DNA of 64,000 nt from Caballeronia glebae (GTDB lineage: Bacteria > Pseudomonadota > Gammaproteobacteria > Burkholderiales > Burkholderiaceae), in assembly GCF_001545035.1 (NCBI RefSeq), contig NZ_FCOJ02000028.1, positions 1 to 64,000 on the forward strand, read 5' to 3'. A model generated the notes under the pieces. The model was given only the letters and a program-made list of their open reading frames with translations, was not told the DNA's origin and did not search any database. Below, in pieces: positions 25,657 through 33,747 of the stretch (the first letter of the stretch is position 1; the number at the start of each line of letters is the position of its first letter). The translations under genes were made by a program, and so were the position numbers.

Positions 25657-26028
25657 CACAAAAACCACCCCCGCGGCGGTTTTTGTGCCGCCCTCGCGCC
25701 GTACGTATTCCCACGTAAATTCAATGACTTAGCGCATCGAATGCGAGATGCACGAGTAAACCGCAGCTCAGTTGGTTTTGTCTTTTTTGTAAACCTAGAC
25801 CCACCCACCAACAAACAGCGGTCTGCTTTTCCTTTAAAAATCAGAGCACAACCCTGTGGATAGGGACGCTTTTTGTGAAGAGCGGGGCGGTTTTTGTGCT
25901 GCGCAGCGCGTAAATTGGGCGGCAGCGGGCGAAAATTGTGGGTGCCGGGGTGGAAATTGTGAACGGCCGCCGCAACTGGGGCGATTTTTGTGCGGACAAC
26001 CGGAGAAAAAGCAGGGGTGGTTTTTGTG
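25657..26028. repeat. Iterons of the Rep-binding origin
   Basis: A 10-mer of consensus GG[T/A][T/A][T/A]TTGTG recurs at 25678, 25868, 25889, 25931, 25952, 25983 and 26019, with an inverted copy at 25657-25666 and a degenerate one near 25909. Starts from 25868 to 25952 are 20-22 bp apart, which puts them on one helix face; the last two are spaced 31 and 36 bp. The first inverted/direct pair (25657/25678) brackets CACCCCCGCGGC. Confidence 0.82.
25855..25863 (-). promoter_or_regulatory. DnaA-box-like site
   Basis: On the minus strand CTATCCACA matches the DnaA consensus TTATCCACA at 8 of 9 positions. It sits directly beside the first direct iteron (25868), as in many iteron origins. Confidence 0.55.
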
Positions 26029-26056
26029 TTGACACCCCTTGCTCGCCTGATAAAGT
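26029..26056 (+). promoter_or_regulatory. repA promoter
   Basis: TTGACA (26029-26034) and TAAAGT (26051-26056) are separated by 16 bp, 28 bp ahead of the repA ATG. The last iteron (26019-26028) directly abuts the -35 box, so Rep binding there would repress its own transcription. Confidence 0.7.
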
Positions 26057-26083
26057 GCCCGGGATCGAAGGCGAATCGGAAGC

Positions 26084-27490
26084 ATGGAAAACCAAGACCT
26101 CACTGTCACGCCGCAGCAGTTGGCGCTGGACATTTACGAAGACATGTCCGGACAGGGATCGGCGATCTGCGAGTCGACGAGGGACATCGGTTTCCTGCGC
26201 AACAACATTTTCACCCGCGTCGGTGGCCTGGGCATTGCCGCGCGGCGCGTGCTCGATGCGGCGTACTTCATCGTCGCGACGAAGGCGCCTGAAGAGCTCA
26301 TCGACGACAAGGTCTACACCTTCACGGCCGACGTCAACTACTTCAAGTGGCTGATGCGTTACGACAGCCGCAACCACAGTCACCTCATCGCGCAGATGCG
26401 AGCCGCGGCCCGGGCGCGCGTCGAAATCATGACGGCGCCGTCGATCGAGGAGCTCACAGAAAAGGACTCGTGGGGCACCATCAGTCTTCTGGGCGACTGC
26501 TACATCGAGCGCAACGTCGTTTGCGTCCTGCTGGCGGGACGGGTCATCAAATATCTGATCAGTCCGTACAAGGCGCATTGGCTGAGCCTGCGCGCATCGA
26601 CGGCCTTTTCGCTTTCGCTCGCCCGCGCGATCTACGACCGCCTCATCCCGTGCGAAGGTCACGGCGTGACGGAGTGGTTCGCGTTCGAAGACGTGCTCGA
26701 ATGGCCGGGAAAAGTCGGCGAATCGCGCAAGGAAGTGAAGGAATTCAAGAAACGGTTCCTCGAACCCGCCATCGACCAGCTCAACGAAGTCTCCGATTTC
26801 GATGTCAACTGGGAGCCCAATGCCGATCGCGTTCCGGCGGACAAGCTGAAAATCCGCTTCCGCTTCACGAAGAAGCAGGGCGCCGATGCCGCGCGCGCCG
26901 GCATTCAGGATTCGATGTATTTGCTTCTGCATAACGAATTCGCTTTCGATACCCCCGACTTCGAGCGCCTCGCGAAGCGTCGCGACGTGTGGACGGACGA
27001 GCGGCTGGAGCAGGCCATCGAGTACACGCGATACAAGCTGAACGAAGGCAAGGTGACGGTCAGCCCGCGCGGCTATCTCTTCAAGGCGCTTGAGGGAAAT
27101 TACCGCATCGGCGAAGCGGACCGGAAAATGGCGTCGATCAAGGCGAAGCAACTCGAAGACGACAAGAAGGAACGGCGCTCGCGCGATACCGCGCAGGCGC
27201 ATCTCGAAGCCAGCATTCAAGCTCAGAACGACACGGCCAAGGCCAAGATGAGCGAGGAAATCCGCTCTGGCCGCGAGTACTTCGAATCGGTCGATGACCC
27301 GGCGCGCAAGGAGTTGTGCCACTCGTTCGTGAGCCAGCTGATTCCGCAGCGTCTCATCGAAAAGCAGGGCCTTTCACGCGAGAGCCTGAGCGCCGAGAAC
27401 ATTCTGACCGTCAATCGCGTGGTCGCCGACGCCTTCTGTTCGCATGTCTACGCGAAGTTGAAGAAGGCGCGCGCGGGCAGCCGGATCTGA
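26084..27490 (+). CDS. repA: Replication initiator protein (Rep_3-like)
   Basis: 468 aa, cytoplasmic DNA-binding protein. The central part (about 50-300) has the two-winged-helix pattern of iteron-binding initiators, for example FKWLMRYDSRNHSHLIAQMRAAARARVEI and AHWLSLRASTAFSLSLARAIYDRLIP. The C-terminal third is a charged helical region (ADRKMASIKAKQLEDDKKERRSRD). Such long Rep proteins drive Burkholderiaceae secondary replicons. It is divergent from parAB across an iteron array. ATG 26084 follows GGAAGC, a modest ribosome-binding site. It ends 43 bp from the convergent MFS gene. Confidence 0.87.
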   Translation: MENQDLTVTPQQLALDIYEDMSGQGSAICESTRDIGFLRNNIFTRVGGLGIAARRVLDAAYFIVATKAPEELIDDKVYTFTADVNYFKWLMRYDSRNHSHLIAQMRAAARARVEIMTAPSIEELTEKDSWGTISLLGDCYIERNVVCVLLAGRVIKYLISPYKAHWLSLRASTAFSLSLARAIYDRLIPCEGHGVTEWFAFEDVLEWPGKVGESRKEVKEFKKRFLEPAIDQLNEVSDFDVNWEPNADRVPADKLKIRFRFTKKQGADAARAGIQDSMYLLLHNEFAFDTPDFERLAKRRDVWTDERLEQAIEYTRYKLNEGKVTVSPRGYLFKALEGNYRIGEADRKMASIKAKQLEDDKKERRSRDTAQAHLEASIQAQNDTAKAKMSEEIRSGREYFESVDDPARKELCHSFVSQLIPQRLIEKQGLSRESLSAENILTVNRVVADAFCSHVYAKLKKARAGSRI

Positions 27491-27533
27491 TTCTCGCGAA
27501 GCGCCGCGAATTCGTTCGAAGTCCGAATCATCT

Positions 27534-28832
27534 TCACGTCAGCTCCGAAACCTTTTTCAAAGGCTTCTGGCAGCCCGCGAGCAACGCGCCCGCCGCCAGC
27601 ACGAGCGCCGAATAAACGAGCCCGCGAGTCAGCCCGGCGCTATCCGACACCCGTCCGATCACAACCGGTCCGACGATCTGCCCCAGCGCGAACACGATCG
27701 TGAAAGCATTGATTCCTCTCGGCCACTGGCTTGCGGGCAGATTGTGCCGCACGAAGGCCGTCGTCGATGCCACCGCCGACAAAAACGTCGCACCGAACAG
27801 CGTGCCCGACACGAACGCCGCCAACGGATGCGCGAGCATCGCGGGAATGAGCGTCGCCACGGCGAGCAGGCCGTTGAGGATCGCGAGCGCCTGACCGCCG
27901 CGCATGCGATCGAGAAGCCCCGACCACATCCGCGCCGACACAACCGTCGCCACGCCCAGCAGAATATAGAAGCCGATCACCACCGCTGCGCTCATGCCCG
28001 CGTTGCGAAGCAGCGCGACGATGAACGTCATGTAGCCGATATAGCCGATGCCGAAGCATGCGTATCCGGCGAGCGCGAGCGCGAAACGCCGCCGTGGCAC
28101 CGGCGCGCCGGATGCGAGATCCGCCCCGCGACGCGCCGACGAAAGCGGCTGCGCGGATTCGATTCGCCGTGCGGCCCAGATCGCGGCGCCCGAGCACGCG
28201 GCGCAACCCGCGGCGAGCGCGAACCACGCGACACGCCAGCCGTGCGCGACGGGCAGCACCGTCAGCGGGACGAGTATCGAGGAGATCACGATTCCCCAGC
28301 CCGTGCCGCCGTAGTAGAGGCCGATCACGAGGCCGGCGTCGCGCGGCGACATCGAGGCGAGTCGCGCCGCCAGCACGCCGCCGCTCACGAAGACGAGCGC
28401 GCTGCCGATACCCGTCGCGACGCGCAAGGCGAGCAGGGCGTCGGTATCGATCGTAGCGCCGCTCGCCGCCATCAAGAGGGCAGTGAGCGCGCAGCCGGCG
28501 ACGAACAACGTGCGCGACGCGACTCGCATCGACAATCGTGAGAACGCAAGCGCGCCGAGCAGATAGCCGAACGCGTTGGCCGTATTCATCGCGCCGGCCT
28601 GGGCGAAGTTCCACGCGAGGTCGAGCCGCATCGGCGGAAGAAGGAGCGCGTAGGAAAAGCGCGCGAGCCCGAGCGCGATGGCGCTGCCGAGCGACAGCGC
28701 CATTGCTAGCAGAAGCGCCTGTCTGCGACCGGTTTCATGAACGATCGACCCGTGCGCGGCGGATGCATCGGATCGGGAATGGGCTGTGTTGTTCCGGCGA
28801 AGTTCTCCGCTCGCATCGTCACGCTCTATCAC
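27534..28832 (-). CDS. YbfB/YjiJ-family MFS transporter
   Basis: 432 aa from GTG 28832; the first 35 residues are hydrophilic and a later start is possible. Twelve hydrophobic segments are visible. Family features include GLARFSYALLLPPMRLDLAWNFAQAGAMNTANAFGYLLGAL near the start and FVSGGVLAARLASMSPRDAGLVIGLYYGGTGWG in the middle. It is an inner-membrane secondary transporter of the uncharacterised YbfB branch. The substrate is unknown, and neighbours give no hint. Confidence 0.85.
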   Translation of the reverse strand: MIERDDASGELRRNNTAHSRSDASAAHGSIVHETGRRQALLLAMALSLGSAIALGLARFSYALLLPPMRLDLAWNFAQAGAMNTANAFGYLLGALAFSRLSMRVASRTLFVAGCALTALLMAASGATIDTDALLALRVATGIGSALVFVSGGVLAARLASMSPRDAGLVIGLYYGGTGWGIVISSILVPLTVLPVAHGWRVAWFALAAGCAACSGAAIWAARRIESAQPLSSARRGADLASGAPVPRRRFALALAGYACFGIGYIGYMTFIVALLRNAGMSAAVVIGFYILLGVATVVSARMWSGLLDRMRGGQALAILNGLLAVATLIPAMLAHPLAAFVSGTLFGATFLSAVASTTAFVRHNLPASQWPRGINAFTIVFALGQIVGPVVIGRVSDSAGLTRGLVYSALVLAAGALLAGCQKPLKKVSELT

Positions 28833-29190
28833 GCTCTTGTCGTCCTCTTAATGGCGATTCGTCTTGTCATGTCGTCGCACGGCCGGCCTATGGTATCGCG
28901 GACCGGTCACATTGCCCGCGCCGCCTTTTTCCCTCGCCATCCGCCGCGTCGGCGGAACTCCGTCGCCAGAGCCCGCTCCCAACAGTCTTGCAAATACGGG
29001 TTGCGCCTCGTCGTGCAGCGCACATACGTACGACATCGTGCGTTGCGAAACGCAACGAAGCCTGTGAAGATCGAAAACGCACGCCAGTTCAAGCTAAATT
29101 TCGACGAGACGGTGAAATCAAAATGGCACGCCGCGCGTCGAATCGCACAATCAATCCGATAACGAATTGGGGTGCAACACGGAGACGGGG
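28833..29190. other. Intergenic region with a short inverted repeat
   Basis: About 360 bp between the divergent MFS and NUDIX genes. It holds a 7-bp-arm inverted repeat CGTTGCG-AAA-CGCAACG at 29041-29057, a possible regulator site. Overlapping open frames here show no domain signal. Confidence 0.5.
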
Positions 29191-29637
29191 ATGAGAGAAC
29201 GAGCAACTGTGCTGCTGGTTCGTCACCAGTCAGTGCTGCTGGTCCGCGAGCGTGGCGGACCGTGGTTGCTGCCGGGCGGAGCGGTGGCAATGGACGAACT
29301 GACGATTGTTGCAGCGATCCGAGCGCTGCACGAAGACACCGGCGTGGAGGCGAGCGCTGCGGCGTTTCTGTTTCAGCAGACGTCGGCGCATCATCTGCAT
29401 CATGTTTTTCGCATTGCGATACCGGATGAGGTGCATCTGCGACCGAAAGCCGGAGGCCGATTCCACGAGTTGCTGTGGGTGGAGACGTCCCAGCTCGCGC
29501 ACGTCAGCGCGACGCCGGGTACGCGGGCGATTCTGTCACGCGCTATGGTTTTCAGCCGGGAGTCCGTGCGACAGGGATGGAAACCCAGCGACGCCGATGC
29601 GCACGTGACGGCCGGCGTCGGCAGACGCGGGCGCTGA
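29191..29637 (+). CDS. NUDIX-fold protein with degenerate Nudix box
   Basis: 148 aa. The Nudix box region starts at G30 and keeps G-x5-E36-x7-R44, E48, G51 and V52, but the catalytic RE is R44-A45 and the EE pair is E48-D49. Canonical NUDIX hydrolases cleave nucleoside diphosphates linked to another moiety; the altered box may mean weak or no hydrolysis. ATG 29191 has GGAG seven bases upstream. It stands alone between a long intergenic region and a leader-like hairpin. A ligand-binding or regulatory role is possible but unproven. Confidence 0.75.
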   Translation: MRERATVLLVRHQSVLLVRERGGPWLLPGGAVAMDELTIVAAIRALHEDTGVEASAAAFLFQQTSAHHLHHVFRIAIPDEVHLRPKAGGRFHELLWVETSQLAHVSATPGTRAILSRAMVFSRESVRQGWKPSDADAHVTAGVGRRGR

Positions 29638-29758
29638 ATCGGGCCGCATTTTCGTCTCGCCGATGCATTTTTTTCGTCTGCGCAAATCGCGAAGACGTAT
29701 ATTTCGCCGCGAAATGAATACTTTTTCGGCGAAGTTACGCCTATGCTAACGCTGGGAC

Positions 29759-29803
29759 GGTTGCGGGGGCTCCGACGTGGATCGTCGAGAGCCCACCGCA
29801 ACC
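29759..29803 (+). promoter_or_regulatory. Long leader hairpin ahead of a 42-aa membrane peptide
   Basis: GGTTGCGG + GGGCTC + CGACG pair with CGTCG + GAGCCC + CCGCAACC around the loop TGGAT, leaving only single-base bulges, for about 19 base pairs. No T-run follows, so it is not an intrinsic terminator. It ends 43 bp before the ATG at 29847 and may be a structured 5' leader. Confidence 0.6.
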
Positions 29804-29846
29804 TTGAGCAACGGAGGCATTCGCCCTTTGCTTGGCGGAGGAAACC

Positions 29847-29975
29847 ATGAAGCTCGTCAGCATGTTCGCCGGAACCGTGGGTTTTGTGGCCGTAGTGAGC
29901 CTTTCCTTGTTGGCGGTAGCGGACATTCTCTTGACAACGCCCGACAAACCCGCCGAGAAAGAACGGATTGCGTGA
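29847..29975 (+). CDS. Small single-pass membrane peptide (42 aa)
   Basis: 42 aa: MKLVSMFAGTVG, then a hydrophobic segment VAVVSLSLLAVADILL (about 14-30) and a short charged tail TPDKPAEKERIA. The ATG has a strong GGCGGAGGAAACC ribosome-binding site, better than most genes here, which supports real translation. It is too short for family assignment; it is probably a single-pass inner-membrane peptide. A long hairpin lies in its leader. Confidence 0.65.
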   Translation: MKLVSMFAGTVGFVAVVSLSLLAVADILLTTPDKPAEKERIA

Positions 29976-30440
29976 AAGAGTTTTCTTAGTCGAAATGATC
30001 GATAAATCGTCGGTCAAATAGACAAGGAATATGGACGCAGGCATTCGAATGATGCAATGCGGTCTTTCGAAAACCGGTCTGCGCGATTAATACGCTCTGC
30101 ATCGATTTCCGATTAAATCGCGGCAAGCTCCGCCCGGCAGCGAAACGACGCGGCCCCGCGCCCGCCCGCCCGCGTCGGCCGTCGCCCGCCCGCCAGCCGC
30201 GCAGCAGCGACAGCACTGCCGTTGCAACCGGTCCGCGGAACAGATGCGCTTTCACCCTTTTGTTCAGGGATTCGCGCGCGGGGCATCCGTCCGAAAATCC
30301 TGCTAAAGGTCCAGCGCGCCAGAAATCGGTCGATTTGCGATGTGATATAATCGGTAATAAATCAAACATCATTCGGCCAAAACTTTCAGCAGCGGGTTTT
30401 ATCAAATGCTTGATTCAACGCGTACGAGCGCGGAGGAAGC
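29976..30440. other. Intergenic region with promoter for small membrane protein
   Basis: 465 bp with no supported gene. An extended -10 element, TGATATAAT, lies at 30343-30351 and is followed by an AT-rich stretch, about 90 bp ahead of the next ATG. Otherwise nothing is recognisable. Confidence 0.5.
30343..30351 (+). promoter_or_regulatory. Extended -10 promoter for 62-aa membrane protein
   Basis: TG-A-TATAAT is a perfect extended -10 box; no matching TTGACA-like -35 is visible 17 bp upstream, which is normal for extended -10 promoters. It gives a roughly 85-nt leader to ATG 30441. Confidence 0.6.
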
Positions 30441-30629
30441 ATGTCTGTAGGCGGTGTTATAGGCGCAATTGTTTTTTTCGCAATAATCGGTCTGGCATTG
30501 CTGGCCGTATTCGAAATTATCTTTTCGCCTTCTTCGAAGCATAAGGCAGATGAAATGAGCCGGCCGGGTCACAAGCGGCCTACGTGGTATCGTCGCCGCG
30601 AAGTCGCGGTGCGCCGTGACGAGCCCTGA
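30441..30629 (+). CDS. Small single-pass membrane protein (62 aa)
   Basis: 62 aa: an N-terminal hydrophobic segment VIGAIVFFAIIGLALLAVFEIIF (about 6-28) followed by a basic cytoplasmic-type tail rich in Arg and Lys (KRPTWYRRREVAVRRDE). The ATG has GGAGGAAGC directly upstream, a strong ribosome-binding site. No family recognised. Its expression from the extended -10 promoter looks independent of neighbours. Confidence 0.65.
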   Translation: MSVGGVIGAIVFFAIIGLALLAVFEIIFSPSSKHKADEMSRPGHKRPTWYRRREVAVRRDEP

Positions 30630-30963
30630 TCCGCGACAAAATTACCTGATCTGCCAACAAGTTAGGTCTGCCGCCGGTCAGGCGGAGCGCTCGCGCCGGG
30701 CGCCCCGCGCATCTCGCGGCGCGTCATTTTCAGCACAGCCGTTCAAAATCCCTCGCATTATTTAGCTGTCGCAACTGTGTGCGATAGCGCACCGCAAGCA
30801 CCTTCCCCAGACTCTAGTCTTTCTTCGCCGGCATCATCACGAAATGTATGTCCATCATTTCGAAAGCGCCGGAATACAACTACATATACAGACAGTTAAG
30901 CGCTTAGCTAAAGATTTCAATTCTATCGACTGGCGAATCCGCTGCTGTCTGAGGGAAAAGAAA
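30630..30963. other. Intergenic region upstream of polysaccharide locus
   Basis: About 330 bp with no supported gene. An in-frame extension of the next gene to ATG 30844 is open but has unrelated composition and no ribosome-binding site. I see no clear promoter. Confidence 0.45.
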
Positions 30964-32322
30964 ATGGCGCAACCCGCATATCCTTCCGTGCTCGAGGGCT
31001 GGACGCGCATCGAGAAGCGGCTCTACGGCGACTCCGATGCGGCACCGCAAGGCGGCGTTCATTCGCGTGCCCCGATCATCGTTCTGTACGACGGCTACGA
31101 GAACATCGAAGCGCTGTGGAAAGCGCTGCTCCAGTGCCGAACGCCGCATATCCAGGTCGTGTGGAAGTCACCCGATTCCGGCGAAATGCGACTGCTCGCC
31201 GAGTCGTATGTCGCGATACCGGAGAAGCTGTTCTTCCTGAAGTCGCTTCAGACGAGTCTGCAGCGCGTCGCCGTTCTGGTCGAGCGAGCGCGCAAGCGTC
31301 TCGATGCCGCCGCGTCCGTGCGCGATCTGCCGCTCGTCAAGCCGAAGGCGCAGCCCGCGCATTTGTCGGCGTTCACGTCCGCACTCTTTGCCCTGCGGCA
31401 TCTCGGCCGCAAGGTGTTGAATCAGCCGCTCAAGCTGCTGGTGCAACGCGGACACTGGGTATTGGCCTACCGACGCGCCGATACGCCGGCCGAGCCGCGC
31501 GTCGAGAGCAGCGCCGACGGCGACGAAAGCCGCAACTGGGTGACGCTGCCCGGCATGACGTCGGAGTTCCATGCGGACCCGTTCCTGTGGCGCGGCAAGA
31601 ACGGCGACTATCACCTGTTCTTCGAAAGCCTGCCCTACAACACGAATCGCGGCACGATCAGCCATATCGCGTTCGATCCGGTCACGCAGAGGTGGCAAGA
31701 GACGCCGCGCGTCGTGCTCGACAAGAGCTATCACCTGTCGTACCCGTTTCTCTTCGAGCATGAAGGCGACGTCTTCATGATTCCGGAAACCTGCGGCAAC
31801 CGCACGATCGAGATGTACCGGGCGGCCGCGTTCCCGACCGACTGGGTGCTGCACAAGGTGATCATGCGCGATGTCGTCGCGGCCGATACGACGCTCCATC
31901 ACGATGGCAAAACGTGGTGGATGTTCACGAGCATGACGGAGGACGGCGGATCGAACTGGGACGAACTGTCGATTTTCTATTCCGACAGTCCGTTCGGCGA
32001 ATGGACCGCGCATCCGATGAATCCGGTCGTGTCGGATTGCCGCCTCGCGCGCATGGCGGGCAACCTCTTCAAGGACGGGCAGAACCGCCTGATTCGCCCC
32101 GCGCAGAACTGCGAGCGCGAATACGGCGCGGCGCTGACGTTCCGCGAGATCACCGAACTCACGACCACGACTTACACGGAGCGCACGGTGTCGGTACGCA
32201 CGCCGCCGCGCGGCCATCAGGGGTTGCATACGTGGAACGCGGTCGGCGGGATCACGGTCATCGATCTCAAGACGCAGCTTCGCAAATGGAATCCGTGGCG
32301 CGGCGCGATGAGGCGCGCCTGA
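30964..32322 (+). CDS. GINT1-like beta-propeller protein (glucosamine inositolphosphorylceramide transferase family)
   Basis: 452 aa. Residues from about 195 on resemble a five-bladed GH43-like propeller: HADPFLWRGKNGDYHLFFES, SYPFLFEHEGDVFMIPETCGN, WWMFTSMTEDGGSNWDELSIFYSDSPFGEWTAHPMNPV and the closing RLIRPAQNCEREYGAAL. This corresponds to the GINT1-type N-terminal family as I know it, seen in bacteria within surface-glycan loci. The first 150 residues contain a formyltransferase-like but degenerate region (VLYDGYENIEALWKALLQ). Role in glycan handling is inferred from neighbours. ATG 30964 has GAGGGAAAAGAAA upstream; no signal peptide. Confidence 0.7.
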   Translation: MAQPAYPSVLEGWTRIEKRLYGDSDAAPQGGVHSRAPIIVLYDGYENIEALWKALLQCRTPHIQVVWKSPDSGEMRLLAESYVAIPEKLFFLKSLQTSLQRVAVLVERARKRLDAAASVRDLPLVKPKAQPAHLSAFTSALFALRHLGRKVLNQPLKLLVQRGHWVLAYRRADTPAEPRVESSADGDESRNWVTLPGMTSEFHADPFLWRGKNGDYHLFFESLPYNTNRGTISHIAFDPVTQRWQETPRVVLDKSYHLSYPFLFEHEGDVFMIPETCGNRTIEMYRAAAFPTDWVLHKVIMRDVVAADTTLHHDGKTWWMFTSMTEDGGSNWDELSIFYSDSPFGEWTAHPMNPVVSDCRLARMAGNLFKDGQNRLIRPAQNCEREYGAALTFREITELTTTTYTERTVSVRTPPRGHQGLHTWNAVGGITVIDLKTQLRKWNPWRGAMRRA

Positions 32323-32567
32323 CGCGGCCGGCCGCGCGGGCAAGACCACCGGCGTGTGGCGCGTCGCACAGAGCGTGCCATCGCGCCGGCTTACATTGGT
32401 GACTCACCGGGGACTGGGCCGCCGCATCGGGTGACGCGTTGCACGCGCGCTCCGGCGAGGCGGCCCATCGTCATAAAACACACCCGTCAGCATAAGCAGT
32501 TCCGCCAGCGACGCGCGCCTCGGTTGCCTGGGGACGGGCCCATCGTAAAAAAACGGCAGCCGGGACC

Positions 32568-33701
32568 ATGAAGCTTCTCCATGTCATCGTTGCGCTCAAT
32601 GCGGACGGCGCTGAACGCATGCTTCAGCGCCTCATCGAGTCGCACATCGAAGATCCGCGATTTCGTCACGTCGTCTGTTCGCTGACGACGACCGGCAAGG
32701 TCGGCGAGGAACTCGCCGCGCGCGGCATCGACGTGCATAGCCTCGGCATGAAATCTCCCCTCGGTTTTCCGCGCGCGCTATGGCGACTCGTGAAACTGAT
32801 CCGCGAAGTGCGCCCCGACATCATCCAGACCTGGATGTATCACGCCGACTTTCTCGGCGGCCTCGCCGGACGGATCGCGGCGCACAAGCGCATCGTCTGG
32901 GGCGTGCGCACCACCGACGTCAAATCCGGTGGCTCGCGCGTGACCGTGCTGCTGCGCAAAATCTGCGCGTGGCTGTCGTACTACGTGCCGCAGACGATCG
33001 TGTGCGCGGCCGAGGCATCGCGCCGGGCGCATGTATCGGTCGGCTATGACGCAAGCCGCATGATGGTCGTGCCGAACGGCTTCGACGTCGCGCGCCTTTG
33101 CGCCACGCCCGAGCAACGTAGCGCGATTCGCGAGCAATGCGGATTCGACGAACGCACGGTCGTCGTGGGCATTCTCGGGCGCTTTCATCCGGTGAAGGAT
33201 CACCAGAATTTCGTGCGCGCGGCGGGCATGCTGGCCGCGCGCCATCCCGACGTGCGCTTCATGTTGGTCGGCCGCGATCTCGACGCGAGCAATCGCGAAC
33301 TCGCCGACTGGATCGCGCAGACGGGATTCGCGTCGCGCTTCGTGCTGCTCGGCGAGCGGCGCGACGTGCCCGCGTGTCTGTCGGCGATGGACGTGTTCTG
33401 CCTGTCGTCGCGCACGGAAGGATTCCCCAACGTGGTCGGCGAAGCAATGGCGATGGCGCTGCCGTGCATCGTCACCGACGTGGGCGATGCGGCCATGCTC
33501 GTCGCCAACACGGGCGTGGTCGTCGAGAAGGAAAACAGCGACGCGCTCGCGGCGGGACTCGCCCGCGTCGTCGACATGAAACCCGACGAGCGTATCCGTC
33601 TCGGTCAGATGGCGAAAGCGCGCATCCACGCCGAATTCACGATGATGCGCGCGCGCGAGCGTTTCGAAGATATCTACCTGCGGCTCGTCGAAGAAAAATG
33701 A
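32568..33701 (+). CDS. GT4-family glycosyltransferase
   Basis: 377 aa, GT-B fold. The N-terminus carries a GAER-like ADGAERMLQRL motif and the C-terminal domain has GRFHPVKDHQNFVRAAG and the retaining-GT4 E-x7-E motif in SRTEGFPNVVGEAMAM. It transfers a sugar from a nucleotide donor, probably onto the lipid-linked repeat unit of the polysaccharide made by this locus. It precedes the amidotransferase by 46 bp. Donor and acceptor are unknown. Confidence 0.87.
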   Translation: MKLLHVIVALNADGAERMLQRLIESHIEDPRFRHVVCSLTTTGKVGEELAARGIDVHSLGMKSPLGFPRALWRLVKLIREVRPDIIQTWMYHADFLGGLAGRIAAHKRIVWGVRTTDVKSGGSRVTVLLRKICAWLSYYVPQTIVCAAEASRRAHVSVGYDASRMMVVPNGFDVARLCATPEQRSAIREQCGFDERTVVVGILGRFHPVKDHQNFVRAAGMLAARHPDVRFMLVGRDLDASNRELADWIAQTGFASRFVLLGERRDVPACLSAMDVFCLSSRTEGFPNVVGEAMAMALPCIVTDVGDAAMLVANTGVVVEKENSDALAAGLARVVDMKPDERIRLGQMAKARIHAEFTMMRARERFEDIYLRLVEEK

Positions 33702-33747
33702 GCATCGCATAAGCGTGGCCTATGGCTGCATCGTAAGGAGAACGAAT

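Larger units (their letters stand above)
25442..26083. other. Replication origin (oriV) region between parA and repA
   Basis: About 640 bp between divergent parA and repA. The repA-proximal half contains a set of TTTTTGTG-type iterons (25657-26028), a DnaA-box-like 9-mer (25855-25863) and the repA promoter. The parA-proximal half (25480-25600) is relatively AT-rich. No gene is supported. Together these are the parts of a Rep-controlled iteron origin. Confidence 0.82.

Noticed and set aside
30844..30963. Longer start for the GINT1-like gene at ATG 30844
   Set aside because: The added 40 residues have unrelated composition and no ribosome-binding site, whereas ATG 30964 has GAGGGAAAAG upstream.
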